Positions 32,776 through 45,959 of a stretch of 64,000 nt of DNA are shown here, piece by piece. The notes beneath the pieces are model-generated. The model saw nothing but the letters and a program-made list of their open reading frames with translations, was not told the origin of the DNA and searched no databases. Source of the stretch: Apostichopus japonicus (lineage: Eukaryota > Echinodermata > Holothuroidea > Aspidochirotida > Stichopodidae). The stretch is taken from assembly GCF_037975245.1 (NCBI RefSeq), contig NC_092563.1:19052094-19116093 (forward strand), in the 5' to 3' direction. Both the position numbers and the translations under genes were made by a program. Within the stretch, counting starts at the first letter, position 1. Every line of letters begins with the position of its first letter.

Positions 32776-34909
32776 ACTGTTTTAAATTACCATGAAGCTA
32801 TACAACCACGTTATAGCCCAAAAAAGTTGTGTACTTTCATTTCCTACGGGTTTTTTATTTTTTTTTTAAATGGCAAATGTCAAATTTATGTTGGCACTAA
32901 GCATTGAGATACAAGTGCCCCCAACGCCCCCTCCCCCCCCCCCCCATCCACCCATTCCTCTTAGCGACGCCACTGAATTTTGTACGTGAAAAGGTGACTT
33001 TCGTATGTAATGTAGTTCAACATATCAAGTTCAGCATTCAACATGTCTAGATTCGAATTTTATAGAATAAAATTAATGATCTCCAGGGAATATCATTAGG
33101 CTTTTATTATCTAGTTGTTAATTGCCGTAACGTTTCATATTACACCTTAGAAAAGTACGAGATGAGGTTAATTTCTTTATATTTTATTCATAAATATGAC
33201 TCATTTTCTATATTGCACATGTTGTTTTCCCTAAAGATTTTCCGAAGTACAATCAGATTTGCAACCTCATTTTGTTTCCGTTTGATCATTTAATTTTTTA
33301 ATAAAGTTAATTAATGCGCGATTATGTACGACTATCTGAGTGTTTGATGTACCTCTGTATTAGGCACTTGAGAAATGTATCAACAGTTTCCAATTGTATT
33401 CCGTATTTAATGAAGAGAACAACAGTATCTTCCAACGTTATATGCCTGTGTTTATTAAACGCTCACTTGATATAGGCATATAATTGCTTGATAATTTATA
33501 GTGAATAATTTAATATAATGTGTATTTTTTTTATGGCTATTCCGTTTATCAAGCTTTAAGTTATGCCGAAATGCTGGACTGCTCTTTTAAGGCTAACTTG
33601 ATAATAACGTTGGCTCTTTCGCTGCATGAATGTCTAACTGTTCATGTTAATCTATTGTGTCATAAATTCTAATAACGCAACCGTTTGTTCTTGACAACTA
33701 TTTAATGGCATTGTAAAACGTGATATTTGAGACAATAAAACTCGTATGTTTCATGTGCTAGACTAAGTAAACCAGTCGCTTTATTTGATGAAACATCGGA
33801 TGATTGACGGTTCGTTACACAAAACTTACAATTGTAATATAAATTCTACCTAAACTTATTACCAGTGTAACATGTCTACAACATATATAATTCAATTTTG
33901 TACCTTTAGTCACCCTTTAACGTAACTATGTCACTTCGACTTATACCATTCTGGAATTTGTATTTCCTTGGCAAAGTCACATAGCTTTAAGTTGCACGTG
34001 CCTTCAAGCGACCGCAGAAATGAAAAAAAAAAATGATCCCGGAAGTTTGACATTTCATGATTAGACATTTCATTAGTACAACGCATCAAGTTTCATCATC
34101 ATCATCAATTGTGTTAGTTACGAAAAGCTCGAAAATGTTTGACAACTAAAAACATATCGTATCGCGTAGATACGCGAAATTCTGTTTGATTATGATATGA
34201 TATGATAATGAGATTGGTAATTAGGGAAAGTGGAATTTGGGGGTAAGATTTTGTTGAAATGATGTGTTTTAGGTAAATATTTTGTTGTACTGATGTTGAG
34301 AAGTACTATCAACCGTCGAAGTGATTATCACAGATCGATATCAATAATATCAGGTTTCACACTTCGTCAAATCAAAAATTGTGAATATTTGCTGTCAAGA
34401 CAGTAAACGAACAATATTAACTTTAATTTATTACAATTGATATTCTGTGTCATTTAGATTAATGATTGAAGTTTAGACTGAAAGGTAAAAGCTTTATGAA
34501 TGTGATACCACACATTTAACTCCAGACAAAGATCCTTCCTTAACACTTAAACTGCCTTTCAACTTTGTTCACTGAACACTTATGTTGATTGGCATGTACT
34601 CTTCTGAAAGCGGTGTACAATACCTGTCATTCCATTATACACATGAATCTTTGCTTTGTTTCATTTTTTCAACTATTTTTATTAAAATATGCAGTGTCAT
34701 GGTAGTACATGAACTATTACCCTGCCACCTCCGACATACTGGAACTGTAAGGGGAGGACGTGGCAATGCAATGTTTGACTGGGTATAGCATATTAGTATG
34801 TCATACCTTGGTATCACCTGGGAGTGTGGTTGCAGACGGAGAAATAGTGTTCACGCGCAGGACAACCTTGGCACTGCAAGCATAATAAACTAGTGTTACG
34901 ATCAGCAGC

Positions 34910-34990
34910 AATGATAGACAGCTCGGGCCCTGGGACAATTATTTAACTAGGCTCCCTACTTCAAGTCTTCATTTTACCTAAAATATGTAA
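34910..34990. repeat. Dispersed repeat related to 10575-10660
   Basis: It shares GGGAYAATTATKTAAC, CTCCCT and AAGTCTTCAKTTTNCYTA with the WDR59 3' flank. Both are followed within ~60 bp by a C-run. Confidence 0.4.
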
Positions 34991-35701
34991 TGAAAATGAG
35001 AATATGTTATCCCTTATATTATACTACCCCCCCCCACCCACCCCCGTAGCCCAAAATGATTCGAGGGGCCGTGCTGCAACCGTTCTGACACCCATTCTCG
35101 TCAGAGCTAAATCTGATATTAATCTTTGAACTAAGCGCCATGGCAGCCTTTGAACTGACTACATATCGAGATAGTGTTATGCTAACAGTTATGTTGGATA
35201 TGGTTACAATCGGAGGATACTATAATGTTATAATCGTCTTTGAAAAGGGAGCATACAATACACAGGTGTTATGATATAACACTAATATAATAATTAATAC
35301 ACAGACGGAACTATAGTGACATGCAGTCCTTTAACAATGAAACAATATCGGAACTATTATAACAATCCGTGAACCAGGTAATAAATGAAGCAATAATATC
35401 GTACCTGTTCGTGATCCTGTGAACGGATCCGGTCCCTGACCTGGAATAGAATGGATACATCATATACGAAGCTATATATGGTAGTATAACAGTGTAATAC
35501 ACAGATGTCAGTGAATTAAATGACGAGAAATACTTCTTTCTTTCGTTTTTCATCTTTAACAGAAGATTTGATCATCTTCAACTTTTTTTTTTTTTTTTTG
35601 GACTTTTAACATTTATTTTTCTTCTTCTTTTTGACAAACGTTATCAATTCAATTTGATGTTTATGGATGTGTTTACAGTTGAGTTCTGACGGTTACCAGT
35701 T

Positions 35702-35738
35702 TTTTTTTTCTCGAGGCTAACGACGACGAGAAAAAAAA
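35702..35738. other. Perfect 12-bp hairpin
   Basis: TTTTTTTTCTCG (35702-35713) and CGAGAAAAAAAA (35727-35738) pair perfectly around a 13-nt loop. No coding neighbour gives it a role. Confidence 0.6.
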
Positions 35739-37399
35739 GTTGATATTTGAAAGGACCTACGTCACATTATGACACGACATGCCATACATGGCCTCAAGAA
35801 TTTATCAATTACTAACGTTTGCAAAAGCATATGTGATATCAAAAATAAATAAAAGATGTGATGTTTAAGAAAACAAAGTAGAAACTGCTGAAGGGGATAA
35901 AATTTTGATGGTTGTTTCTTTTTTTGGTGTTTTTATTTTCTTGGTACGAATATTTGGGGACACCTACGTGACCAGAATACATTGACACTAATTTGCCTGC
36001 CAGGGTTCAACAATTTTCCATGGTGAATATACTGGGCAATTGTTGAAACGTTTACTTTGTGGCAAAGTTTGTAACCGTTGGGTGATGAAATATCAGGTCA
36101 ATATAATGAGAAAGAAGTCCACAAACAGAAATTACCTTGTGCCATTTCTAATATTATATGTCATATTTTAATAAACCTACGTCACAGCTTCAGATTTATA
36201 TGTCAATTTGTGCATCATTATTTTGTCAATGGCAAAAAACAATTTGATTATGTTTAGGCTTCATGTTGGTCTTACTGGAATAACTTTGTTATAAAAAAAA
36301 ATATCAATCATTTCGTTGACATCCCCACAAGAGGATTATTTTAATTGATAACTATTTACTTCTTTTTTTTTCTTGATAATTTTAACCTGATATGAGCATC
36401 AGGTTTTCAAAGAAACATAAAGATGATAAAACATTTTCAAATAAGTCCTTCTGGGGTTATATTAAATGCGTTGACTTTTGTTTTGGGGTAGGGAGGGATG
36501 GGGGCTAAGTGGGACATTAAATTGTGTCACTGAACACTCCGTCCAATATCTATGAATTATAGGGAGAGTGAAAGCCTCCCGAAAAGTAAAGTTTGAAACA
36601 TTTAGGAATTTATAAACATGCAGCTAGAGTCTAGTGACTCTCCTGTGAGTAGGCCATGTGGAGACTCCTGTCCGGGCTATAAAAAAAAAATCTGGAATTT
36701 CAAACGGTTTTAATGGTTATGCCGAATTATCTGTTACTTTCAATTTTTTGCTGCGACGTTCTTGATATTATTTAACCAGTGGACACAGTACAGACATCTA
36801 TCTGTCTGCACCCCACCTTTCATCACCACCCCTCCCCCCAACCCCACCCATCTCACTCCCTCTCTGACAGCGATACACATGAAAACTGTTGTTGGATCTG
36901 TTAAATTGTAACGTTAAACATTACACAAATAATTATAACAAATTCAGTACTCTTTGAGTGAACTTCTTTCTAATAAGAAACATACTTTGATTTATTTTTA
37001 GAAATACCCCGATACAGTTTGTTTTCTCTGTAAAACAAATGAAGAACTGTTCATTATATTATTAAAGTGAAAACATTGAAAAAAGGCAAAAACCAAAAAA
37101 GACCTCGTCTCTAATTGAGCCGCACTATTTTTAGTCGACATTTAGTGGAAAGAATAAACGTTGTGGCCTTCCTCTGGGACTATGTTAAGTCTAGCAATTC
37201 AAAGTATACACTTTAAATTTTGCTCTATGCATATTGTAGACTGTTTTATACTAAAAATAATATGCTAATTTATACAGTACGTTTTGTTATGTTTTATTAT
37301 AAAGAGTATAGAAACAAGACAGCATGCATTAAGAGTTAAAAGACGTAAACAGATGGTTATAGCAACTTCAACGTTATGAGCAGTATGATAGCACCCGAT

Positions 37400-38505
37400 T
37401 CACATAGTATCATACAATAATATTGTATCATCATAATAATATAATATAAAACATTCACAATAATATTGTTGCATACAGTATTAACCTATTCAAATATTAT
37501 CATTCAATAATATTGTATCATCATAATAATATAATATAAAACATCCACAATAATATTGTTGCATACAGTATTAACCTATTCAAATATTATCATTCAATAA
37601 TATTGTATCTTAATAATATAATATAAAGCATCCACAATAATATTATTGCATATATAGTATTACCCGTTTCACCCAGTATGGTACAAAAATATTGTTTCAT
37701 AATGATAAAATGTAAAACATCCACAATTTTAATGTTGCATATAGAATTACCAGTTTCACTATAGCATCATGCAATAATATTGTATCATTATAATAATATA
37801 ATATAAAACATGCACAATAATATTGTTGCATACAGTATTAACCTATTCAAATATTATCATTCAATAATATTGTATCTTAATAATATAATATAAAGCATCC
37901 ACAATAATATTATTGCATATATAGTATTACCCATTTCACCCAGTATGGTACAAAAATATTGTATCATAATGATAAAATGTAAAACATCCACAATTTTAAT
38001 GTTGCATATAGAACTTACCAGTTTCACATAGCATCATACAATAATATTGTATCATTATAATAATATAATATAAAACATCCACAATAATATTGTTGCATAC
38101 AGTATTAACCTATTCAAATATTATCATTCAATAATATTGTATCATCATAATAATATAATATAAAGCATCCACAATAATATTATTGCATATATAGTATTAC
38201 CCATTTCACCCAGTATGGTACAAAAATATTGTATCATAGTGATAAAATGTAAAACATCCACAATTTTAATGTTGCATATAGAACTTACCAGTTTCACTAT
38301 AGCATCATGCAATAATATTGTATCATTATAATAATATAACATAAAACATCCACAATAATATTGTTGTATACAGTATTAACCGATTCACTTAGCATCATAT
38401 AATAATATTGTATTATAAATATATAATGTAAGACATCCACAATTATATTGTTGCATTACCCGATTTACATAGTATCATTCAATGATAATATTGTATAATT
38501 ATAAT
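37400..38505. repeat. ~90-bp AT-rich satellite with three-monomer higher-order repeat
   Basis: About twelve ~89-90-bp monomers share CACAATAATATTGTTGCATA and AATAATATTGTATCAT. Three variants alternate: A with TTAACCTATTCAAATATTAT, B with TTACCCATTTCACCCAGTAT and C with TTACCAGTTTCAC. After two A-type monomers, the order A-B-C repeats three times at ~268 bp. The array continues on the far side of the LINE at 42941. Confidence 0.9.
38495..38505. repeat. Target-site duplication, left, of the L1/Tx1-like element
   Basis: ATAATTATAAT here equals 42940-42950 right after the poly(A) tail. The first A is ambiguous with the tail. Confidence 0.75.
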
Positions 38506-38520
38506 GATATCCTCACAGAG

Positions 38521-38823
38521 ATGGGAATCCCCACCCCCCAGATAGAGAGAGCCCACAGAGATGGTAGACCTGTTGAGGGGCGAGAAAGACATATTTTGGT
38601 CAGGATGGCCTTTTTTCCAGATAAGGTTCGGGTGATGAAGGATGCAAGACGGGCCTTGAACGGAAAGGGATGCTACATTATAGACGATTTAACTATCCCA
38701 GATTTGCGGGAAAAAAGACGCTGGAAAAATCAGGTCAATGAACTATACCAACAAGGGACTAAACTTCGCTTCTCTGGAGGGTGTTGGAGGGGCTCAGATG
38801 GTAAGCCTTACAACTTTGAATAA
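38521..38823 (+). pseudogene. LINE ORF1 C-terminal fragment
   Basis: It reads MGIPTPQIERAHRDGRPVEG, RHILVRMAFFPDKVRVMKDA, GKGCYIIDDLTIPDLREKRR and ends in DGKPYNFE. This is the RNA-binding C-terminal part of an L1-type ORF1 protein (ERAHR; DLTIPDLREKR as in the L1 nucleic-acid chaperone). The N-terminal coiled coil is missing because the element is truncated at 38506. The frame continues upstream into satellite, which is chance, not coding. A 344-bp spacer separates it from ORF2. Confidence 0.88.
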
Positions 38824-39167
38824 CTGTTTGGTTCGAGTATAGAGACAAAACTATTTTTGGAATTCACTCCCAGGAAGAATGTACCTGTATTATTCAACGC
38901 TATTATTTTGCCAGCCGTATAACAGCACACAGTTGAGAATCCTCAGCCGGCCAGTTCGCCGTTTTTCTTTTGGGAAGTACAGTTGTTCCCTAGTGGAACG
39001 ATGTGGACATTGCTGTGTATGTACTTTTCCCTTGGATTGATGTTTTCTTTTCTTTTAAACCCTCCTGTGAACTTAAAATATTTCATTATTATAATGTACG
39101 CTGTTGTTGAACCTTTTATTCACTTGGCTGCCTGTGACCATTGTAGTGTGTCTTTGCTATTCATTAA

Positions 39168-42100
39168 ATGGCTTCCACCTTAAGTTTCGTAAGCTACAAT
39201 GCGAGAGGTCTAAGGCAGTCTAAGAAAAGGAGACGATTGTTTGCGTTTCTTCACCGTCAAAATTATGATGTTTGCCTCCTCCAGGAAACACATAGCTCTA
39301 TCCAGGATGAGACTTATTGGAGAAACGAATGGGGAGGTAATGTTATTTTTTGTCATGGGACTAAGGATAGCTGTGGAGTGTGTCTTCTTTTAAAACCTTC
39401 TCTTGCTGTAACTTTACATAAGGAATTTATTCATGCCTACGGTAGGTTTGTTATTTTGGATGTTGAAATTAATAGGATAATATTTACTATCGTCGGGGTG
39501 TATGGGCCAAACATTGACACCCCTTCTTTTTATACTCAAATTTGCGACAAGATTGGTAATTTTTATGGTGAAACATTAATTATGATGGGCGATTTCAATT
39601 TCGTGTTTTCGTTAGAGTTAGATAAGACTGGGGGTCTAGCAAAAACCAATTTTAAAGCCCGGGACGAGTGTCTATCTTTAATGTCAGTTTATAATTTAAT
39701 CGATATATGGCGTGATAAAAATCCTTTTGGTAAACATTATACATGGAGTTCTAATGTAACTCCGGGCATCCACTGCAGGTTAGATTTTTTTCTGATTTCC
39801 AATCACCTGAGAAATTCCGTCCAGTCTATCCACTTTTCCCGGGTATTCAATCCGACCATTCTTTTTGTATTTTAGTCATAACCCCTGTTATGATGGTTAG
39901 GGGTCCTGGATTTTGGAAAATTAACAATTCGCTTTTAGACGATTCAGCTTTTGTAACCCATATCGAGGATATTCTTAGATCTGTTAATTATGATGCTACT
40001 GGTGTAACTTGGGATTTTCTTAAATACAAACTTCGACGATACTCGATGGTTTATTCCAAGGAAAAGGCCAAGAATAGGCGTCGTCGAGAAAATGATTTAC
40101 TCAAGATTATTTCAAGTTTGGAGCATAAACTGTTTGTAAACCCGTCAGCTTTTGTCAGTTCCCAATTAAAGGAAGCACAAACTGAGCTCCTTAGCTATTA
40201 CGATTTTAAATTGCGTGGCACTATAATCAGATCGAGAGCAAGATGGGTTGAGGATGGGGAGAAAAATAGCAAGTATTTCTTAAGCCTTGAAAAGAGAAAT
40301 AAGATTCATAATACGATTTCCACTCTGAAGAATGATATAGGCAGAGAAATTGGTGACCAAAAAGGTATTTCGGATGAAATTTTGGATTTTTATTCAAACT
40401 TATATAGCTCACAATCAGGATCGGCTGATGCCTTTTTTAGTAACCTTCCTGACTCTAGTGTATTTGATTTTGATCTCAGCGTATGTGAAGGGGAGCTTAC
40501 ATTAGAAGAATGTTCGATGGCATTAAGTTCTATGCCAAATGATAAAAGTCCTGGCTCTGATGGATTATCCACTAATTTTTATAAAACGTTCTGGCACTTA
40601 ATAGGCCCTCAAGTGGTTTCAAGTTTGAATTATGCTTTTCGTACAGGCTTACTTTCGTCTGAACAATCCCGTGGGGTTATTTCATTAATTCTCAAGCCGG
40701 GTAAAGACTCCAACAAACTTGAAAACTACCGTCCAATTACTTTACTCAATACTGACTATAAGATCGGTGCTAAAGTTTTGGCAACTCGACTTAAATCTTG
40801 TATTTCTTCTCTTGTAGGGTCTACACAAACTGGTTTCATTAAGGGTCGTTTCATTGGCGAGAATATAAGATGTATTTTGGATTTAATTGATTATACAACT
40901 GACAGTAAAATTTCGGGGTTTTTGCTTTTTGTTGATTTTGAGAAGGCATTCGACAAGATTGAATGGAGTTTTATTCAGAAAACCCTTGCTTACTTTAATT
41001 TTGGTGAAGATTTTAGGAAATGGGTTTCTGTACTTTACAATAATAGTATGGCTTGCGTAATCAATAACGGCTACTCAACAGGTTACTTCCGTATTGGTAG
41101 AGGAGTTAGGCAGGGTTGCCCCTTGAGTCCTTATTTGTTTATTTTATGTGCAGAACTCTTATCACTTAGTGTTTTGTATAATAAGGAAATAGGGGGCCTT
41201 TGTGTAGGAAACTATAATTACAAACTTTTACAGTATGCTGATGATACTGTTTTCGTTTTAGATAGCTCTAGAGGTTCATTGCAGAAAACTTTGCAAATTT
41301 TAAGTGACTTGAAGGAAGCCTCTGGGTTGGTTATCAATTATAATAAGTCTGTTCTTTTTCCTCTTGGCTCTTTTGCTCGTGATTGGCCTTTTACTTCATT
41401 CAGTGGTATTGCCGTTAGCAGTGGACCAGTTAGCTATTTGGGCATTTTCTTTACAAACAATAGAAATGATTTGTTTGAGCTTAACTATACTCCAAAGTTA
41501 TCCCGACTAAAATCATGCCTACGCTCGTGGTCTGTCAGGGATATGACCCCAATTGGACGGAATACCATAGTTAAGTCTCTTGCCCTTTCGCAACTTGTGT
41601 TCCTATTCCTTGTCTTACCTAACCCTCCCTCCAGTTTTGTTAAGGATGTGGAAAGAATAATCTTCGATTTCATTTGGTGTGGGCGCCCTGACAAGGTTAA
41701 GAGGAGTACTATGATTAATAATATTGATGAAGGAGGACTAAGGGTTACACACATTGATAGTTTTATGAAATCCTTAAAGTGTACTTGGGTTCGCCGTTAT
41801 TTTTCTGTTAATGAGAGCCCTTGGAAAATATTTTTCACTACGGTTTTGAAGCCATATGGAAATAAATTCTTCTTCCAGTGTAATTGTTCAAAAACGGATA
41901 TTAGTTTTATTAAGAATATTTTTCTCCGCCAAGTTTTGGATGCTTGGTGTGAAGTATCTTATGCCCCACCTAATAATAATTTTGGAAATGAGTATATCTG
42001 GAATAATTCCAGTGTAAAAATTAACAGTAAGACCATTTTTTATGATATTCTGTTCAAAAAGGGGATTATGAAAATTGCCGACTTTTTTGATGTTAATAAT

Positions 42101-42850
42101 AGACCTCTTGATTTCCTTACTTTTGTTAGGACCTACAATATTGGTAATTTTTCGTTTATTCACTACTGGGGTTTAATTAAAGCGATTCCTCGTCATTGGA
42201 AAATCGGCTTACAGGATACCGATAATAACCCTACTGTCAGTGAACTCTTACTTGAGAAAATTATGGGTAATTATTCCGTTTCCCACATACTTTATCCGGT
42301 TTTTCTAAAAGGGGTAACCTCTTTGCCCACCTCACTTAATAAGTGGAACACTGTTTATTCTTTTGAATCTGAGCAGTGGGCGATGTTGTTTAGGATGCCA
42401 TACAAGAGTATTACTGAAGCACGTTTGCAATATTTTCAGTTCAAATTTTTGCATAGAATTATCCCTACTAAGAAATTGCTTTTTAAAATGAATATGGTAG
42501 ACTCGCCAAATTGTTCTTTTTGTAAACTACATGAGGAGACTATTGAACACCTCTTTTGGGATTGTAGCCTGGTCTCCTATTTTATTTTAGATATTGAGAG
42601 ACGACTATTGAACAAGCAGTTTTTCTTTTCGAAAGAAGATATTTTCTTTGGTTTTCTATATCAGGAATACAGTCCATATAATTTTCTAATTTTACATTTG
42701 AAGATTTATATTTCTGATTGCTCAAGAAGGAATGTACAACTAGACACGGAAGCATTCTTTTATAAGTTTAAGTTTGCTGTAAAAGTTCAACAGTACTGTA
42801 AGAAACGCTATTTATATGATGACTTAAAAAACAGCTTCATTCTCGATTAA
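39168..42850 (+). pseudogene. LINE ORF2 (endonuclease + reverse transcriptase), one frameshift
   Basis: From ATG 39168 the endonuclease reads SYNARGLRQ, LLQETH, VGVYGPN, MMGDFNFV and RLDFFLIS. The frame then shifts between about 39820 and 39848, inside a CTTTTCCCGGG stretch. The catalytic QSDHS and everything downstream are in another frame, up to 42850. The RT shows KSPGSDGLSTNFYKTFW, YRPITLLNTDYKIGAKVLA, LLFVDFEKAFDKIEW, GVRQGCPLSPYLF and the catalytic LLQYADDTVFVLD. The C-terminal CSFCKLHEETIEHLFWDC is a CCHC knuckle. The RT part is 986 codons without a stop, so the insertion is young. A single-base deletion is the simplest explanation of the shift; a sequencing error is possible. Confidence 0.92.
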
Positions 42851-42940
42851 TTATTGCATAACAACAAAATTACATTTGACATTGTATGTTTTTGTATATA
42901 TACTATCGAAGAAATAAACAGGAGAAAAAAAAAAAAAAAA

Positions 42941-43186
42941 TAATTATAATAATATAATATAAAACATCCACAATAATATTATTGCATATAGTATTACCCG
43001 TTTCACCCAGTATAATATTATCATAATAATAACATATAAAATATCCACAATATTATTGTTGTATATGGTATTACCCGATTCACATAGTATCATACGCAAA
43101 TATTGTATTATAAATATATCATATAAACCATCCACAATAAATTGTTGCAAACAGTATGACCCGTTTCACAAAGTTTCATACGATAA
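42941..43186. repeat. Satellite array continued after the LINE
   Basis: Three more ~85-90-bp monomers (CACAATAATATTATTGCATA, TATTACCCGTTTCACCCAGT, CACATAGTATCATACGCAAA) resume directly after the poly(A) tail and lead into the pentanucleotide block. Confidence 0.88.
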
Positions 43187-43615
43187 TATTGTATAATATA
43201 ATATAATATAATATAATATAATATAATATAATATAATATAATATAATATAATATAATATAATATAATATAATATAATATAATATAATATAATATAATATA
43301 ATATAATATAATATAATATAATATAATATAATATAATATAATATAATATAATATAATATAATATAATATAATATAATATAATATAATATAATATAATATA
43401 ATATAATATAATATAATATAATATAATATAATATAATATAATATAATATAATATAATATAATATAATATAATATAATATAATATAATATAATATAATATA
43501 ATATAATATAATATAATATAATATAATATAATATAATATAATATAATATAATATAATATAATATAATATAATATAATATAATATAATATAATATAATATA
43601 ATATAATATAATATA
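43187..43615. repeat. (AATAT)n pentanucleotide repeat, about 85 copies
   Basis: An essentially uninterrupted 5-bp repeat of ~428 bp lies inside the satellite array. The unit is also present in the monomer (TAATATAATATAAAA), which points to slippage expansion of one monomer. All frames are open because the unit has no stop in some frames; the YYIIL translations are artefacts. Confidence 0.97.
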
Positions 43616-43665
43616 AAACATCCATAATAATATTGTTGCATATAGTATTACATGGTTTTATGATA
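43616..43665. repeat. Last satellite monomer remnant
   Basis: AACATCCATAATAATATTGT then TGCATATAGTATTAC closes the array after the pentanucleotide block. Confidence 0.8.
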
Positions 43666-45670
43666 TATTATGATATCATTATATTATTATTATTATTATT
43701 ATTGGTGTGTAAATATTACAGTACAATATTATTGCATGCTAGCATGTGAAGCGGCTGATGATAGTGCAACACAGAGAGATAAAGCTAAACTTTCCTTTAA
43801 AAAGAATAATTGCAGACTACTTTTTAGAAAGTCTCAGTCTGCATTGTTAGATGAGATTTTCAAATATTTCAAGTATTTTATCTTGGCGACACTGAGTTCA
43901 CTATTATCACCTTGGCTATCCTCCAGGGGTGTATGCTGTGGGCTAAGCAAGGGACCCACGAAGATGACGTAACCCTCTCATATTTGATTTTTTTTTTTTT
44001 TAATATTAGGATTAAGTTGCAAAATGGTGTATTTTTTGTAAGGAATTTCAGTTCCACCCCCCCCCCCCCTATTTTTTCAAGAAATATGAGAAAGGTTTAT
44101 TTTCCGTCCGAAATTTCTGGCGACCATCCAAAACATTTTGGCGACCCTTATTGCGTTGCGATCCACAGTTTGAAATACAAAGGGCATAAGCCTACCAGAA
44201 TGCAGATAACACATTCAGTGGGTGCATGCAGAAGTGAACACTTCAAATAAGAGACAAAAATAAATCATTATGCATATTTATTTAATCAATATATTTTATT
44301 TCTCATAAAAGTCGATATTAAAAGCAGTGCAGCTAGTACTCCGTACGTTCCTTAGTCATGAGACAGGTTTGCTGTCTCGACTAACACACTAATTTCGTTA
44401 CATTCCAAGACCGATGTAGACCATAGATATATAATAGTAGATATCCTATTTTATCAACCATATTATGATAGCTGATGGCCTGGGACTGCTATAAAGCTTA
44501 TTTACCCAACAAGAACCATTCATATGTTGAGAGGAGGTGAAAGTTTCACATATGGACTTCTTAACCCGTGTTCTATCTCTCATTGCAGAATCTTCCCGGT
44601 TTTACCAACGAATGTCTAAAAATGCCGAAAATTACCTTAAATCTTCCTGATTTTACACTATCGTGTAAATATAATTTATTTTATCCTCTTCAACATTCAA
44701 CCCTCATAAAATGATGATACTGCAAAAATGCCGCGGGAAGTCGATTTAGGTTTTCGATCCCCCCCCCCCCCCACCAACCCATTCCCTCTCAACAATGGTC
44801 AATATTTCGGGTGGATCATGTGTATTATTTCTAATATGACGGTCCGTAAGTTAAGCGGTGGGCCGTGAACAATATTTCGTGATTTCTTTCATATGCATTT
44901 TCTACGGTATTAAAATCAGGGAATTTTTTTATTGTATTAAAGGATGACTTTAGGCACAAACTTGATATTGATATGTAAGTAAACCGTCAAAAACTAATGA
45001 TATTATAGTTCAGGTTGTATTTCTAACTCACGATTATCATGAAACACCCATGCAATAGAGACGCTAATAACGAACAGCGCCCCTCTAAGTGGCTCCTGGT
45101 GAGAATACCATGGTTGAAATGTTTATTCACTGGTGCGCATGACTGAAAAGGACTGCAAAGTAACATCCCCATTGTAAAGGGTTGCCACCACATAAGGCTT
45201 AACCATCAACTAATTGTAATGGATGAGTCAATTGAGATCAAGTAAATATCCACCGTCCGTGAGAATGTACGCCGTATGTTTAGTGTTGTCCTGTTGAAGA
45301 TGGGGAGGGGCAGGGGACGGTGAGGGGTGTTTTGTTCTGGGGCAGGGAACGGCAATACTCTAATTGTGATATAGTTTCATAAATGGAGACGAAACAGAAT
45401 CTGAGAGTTCGATCGCTAAATTGCAGTACACTGTGCATTGAATCATTGCGATAAGTTCCATATCTACCATAGGAATGTTTAACGCCTGTTGTGACTTTGA
45501 GAATCTGTTTATATATATATTTCTAATTGTAAAGTTCTGTATTTTTTCAGGTAGTGTCACTACCCGACAAGCCCTATAGGGTTTTTTAGTACACATACTT
45601 TCACAAGATTTGTTTCTTATCTCCTTATATGCCACTTATGTTGCGATAGAACAAATATAAATGAAATGAA
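43666..45670. other. Non-coding between satellite and Penelope element
   Basis: AT-rich, with a TTA run at about 43682-43703 and poly-C at 44056-44069 and 44758-44772. No frame resembles a known protein. GGCGACCATCC then GGCGACCC near 44129-44150 is a small local duplication. Confidence 0.5.
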
Positions 45671-45673
45671 ATG

Positions 45674-45959
<286 letters not shown>

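Larger units (their letters stand above)
32776..37395. other. Intergenic, no gene supported
   Basis: AT-rich with homopolymer runs (poly-C 32930-32945, poly-C 35028-35036, poly-T 35584-35599). It contains a dispersed-repeat piece (34910-34990), a hairpin (35702-35738) and a pyrimidine-rich stretch (36807-36865). No coding resemblance. Confidence 0.55.
38506..42940 (+). mobile_element. L1/Tx1-clade LINE inserted in the AT satellite
   Basis: A 5'-truncated element: it starts in the middle of ORF1, has ORF2 with endonuclease and RT, a 3' UTR with AATAAA (42913-42918), and a 16-nt poly(A) tail (42925-42940). An 11-bp target duplication, ATAATTATAAT, flanks it. Satellite monomers lie directly on both sides, so it landed inside the array. 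ORF layout, RRM-type ORF1 and apurinic-type endonuclease place it in the L1/Tx1 group. Confidence 0.93.

Noticed and set aside
38482-38520. Start codon of the LINE ORF1 frame in the satellite
   Set aside because: The element border is at 38506; the upstream codons are satellite sequence read through by chance.
43108-43641. Three long minus-strand open frames of 149-177 codons, all YYIIL repeats
   Set aside because: They are translations of the AATAT microsatellite, which lacks stops; not a protein.
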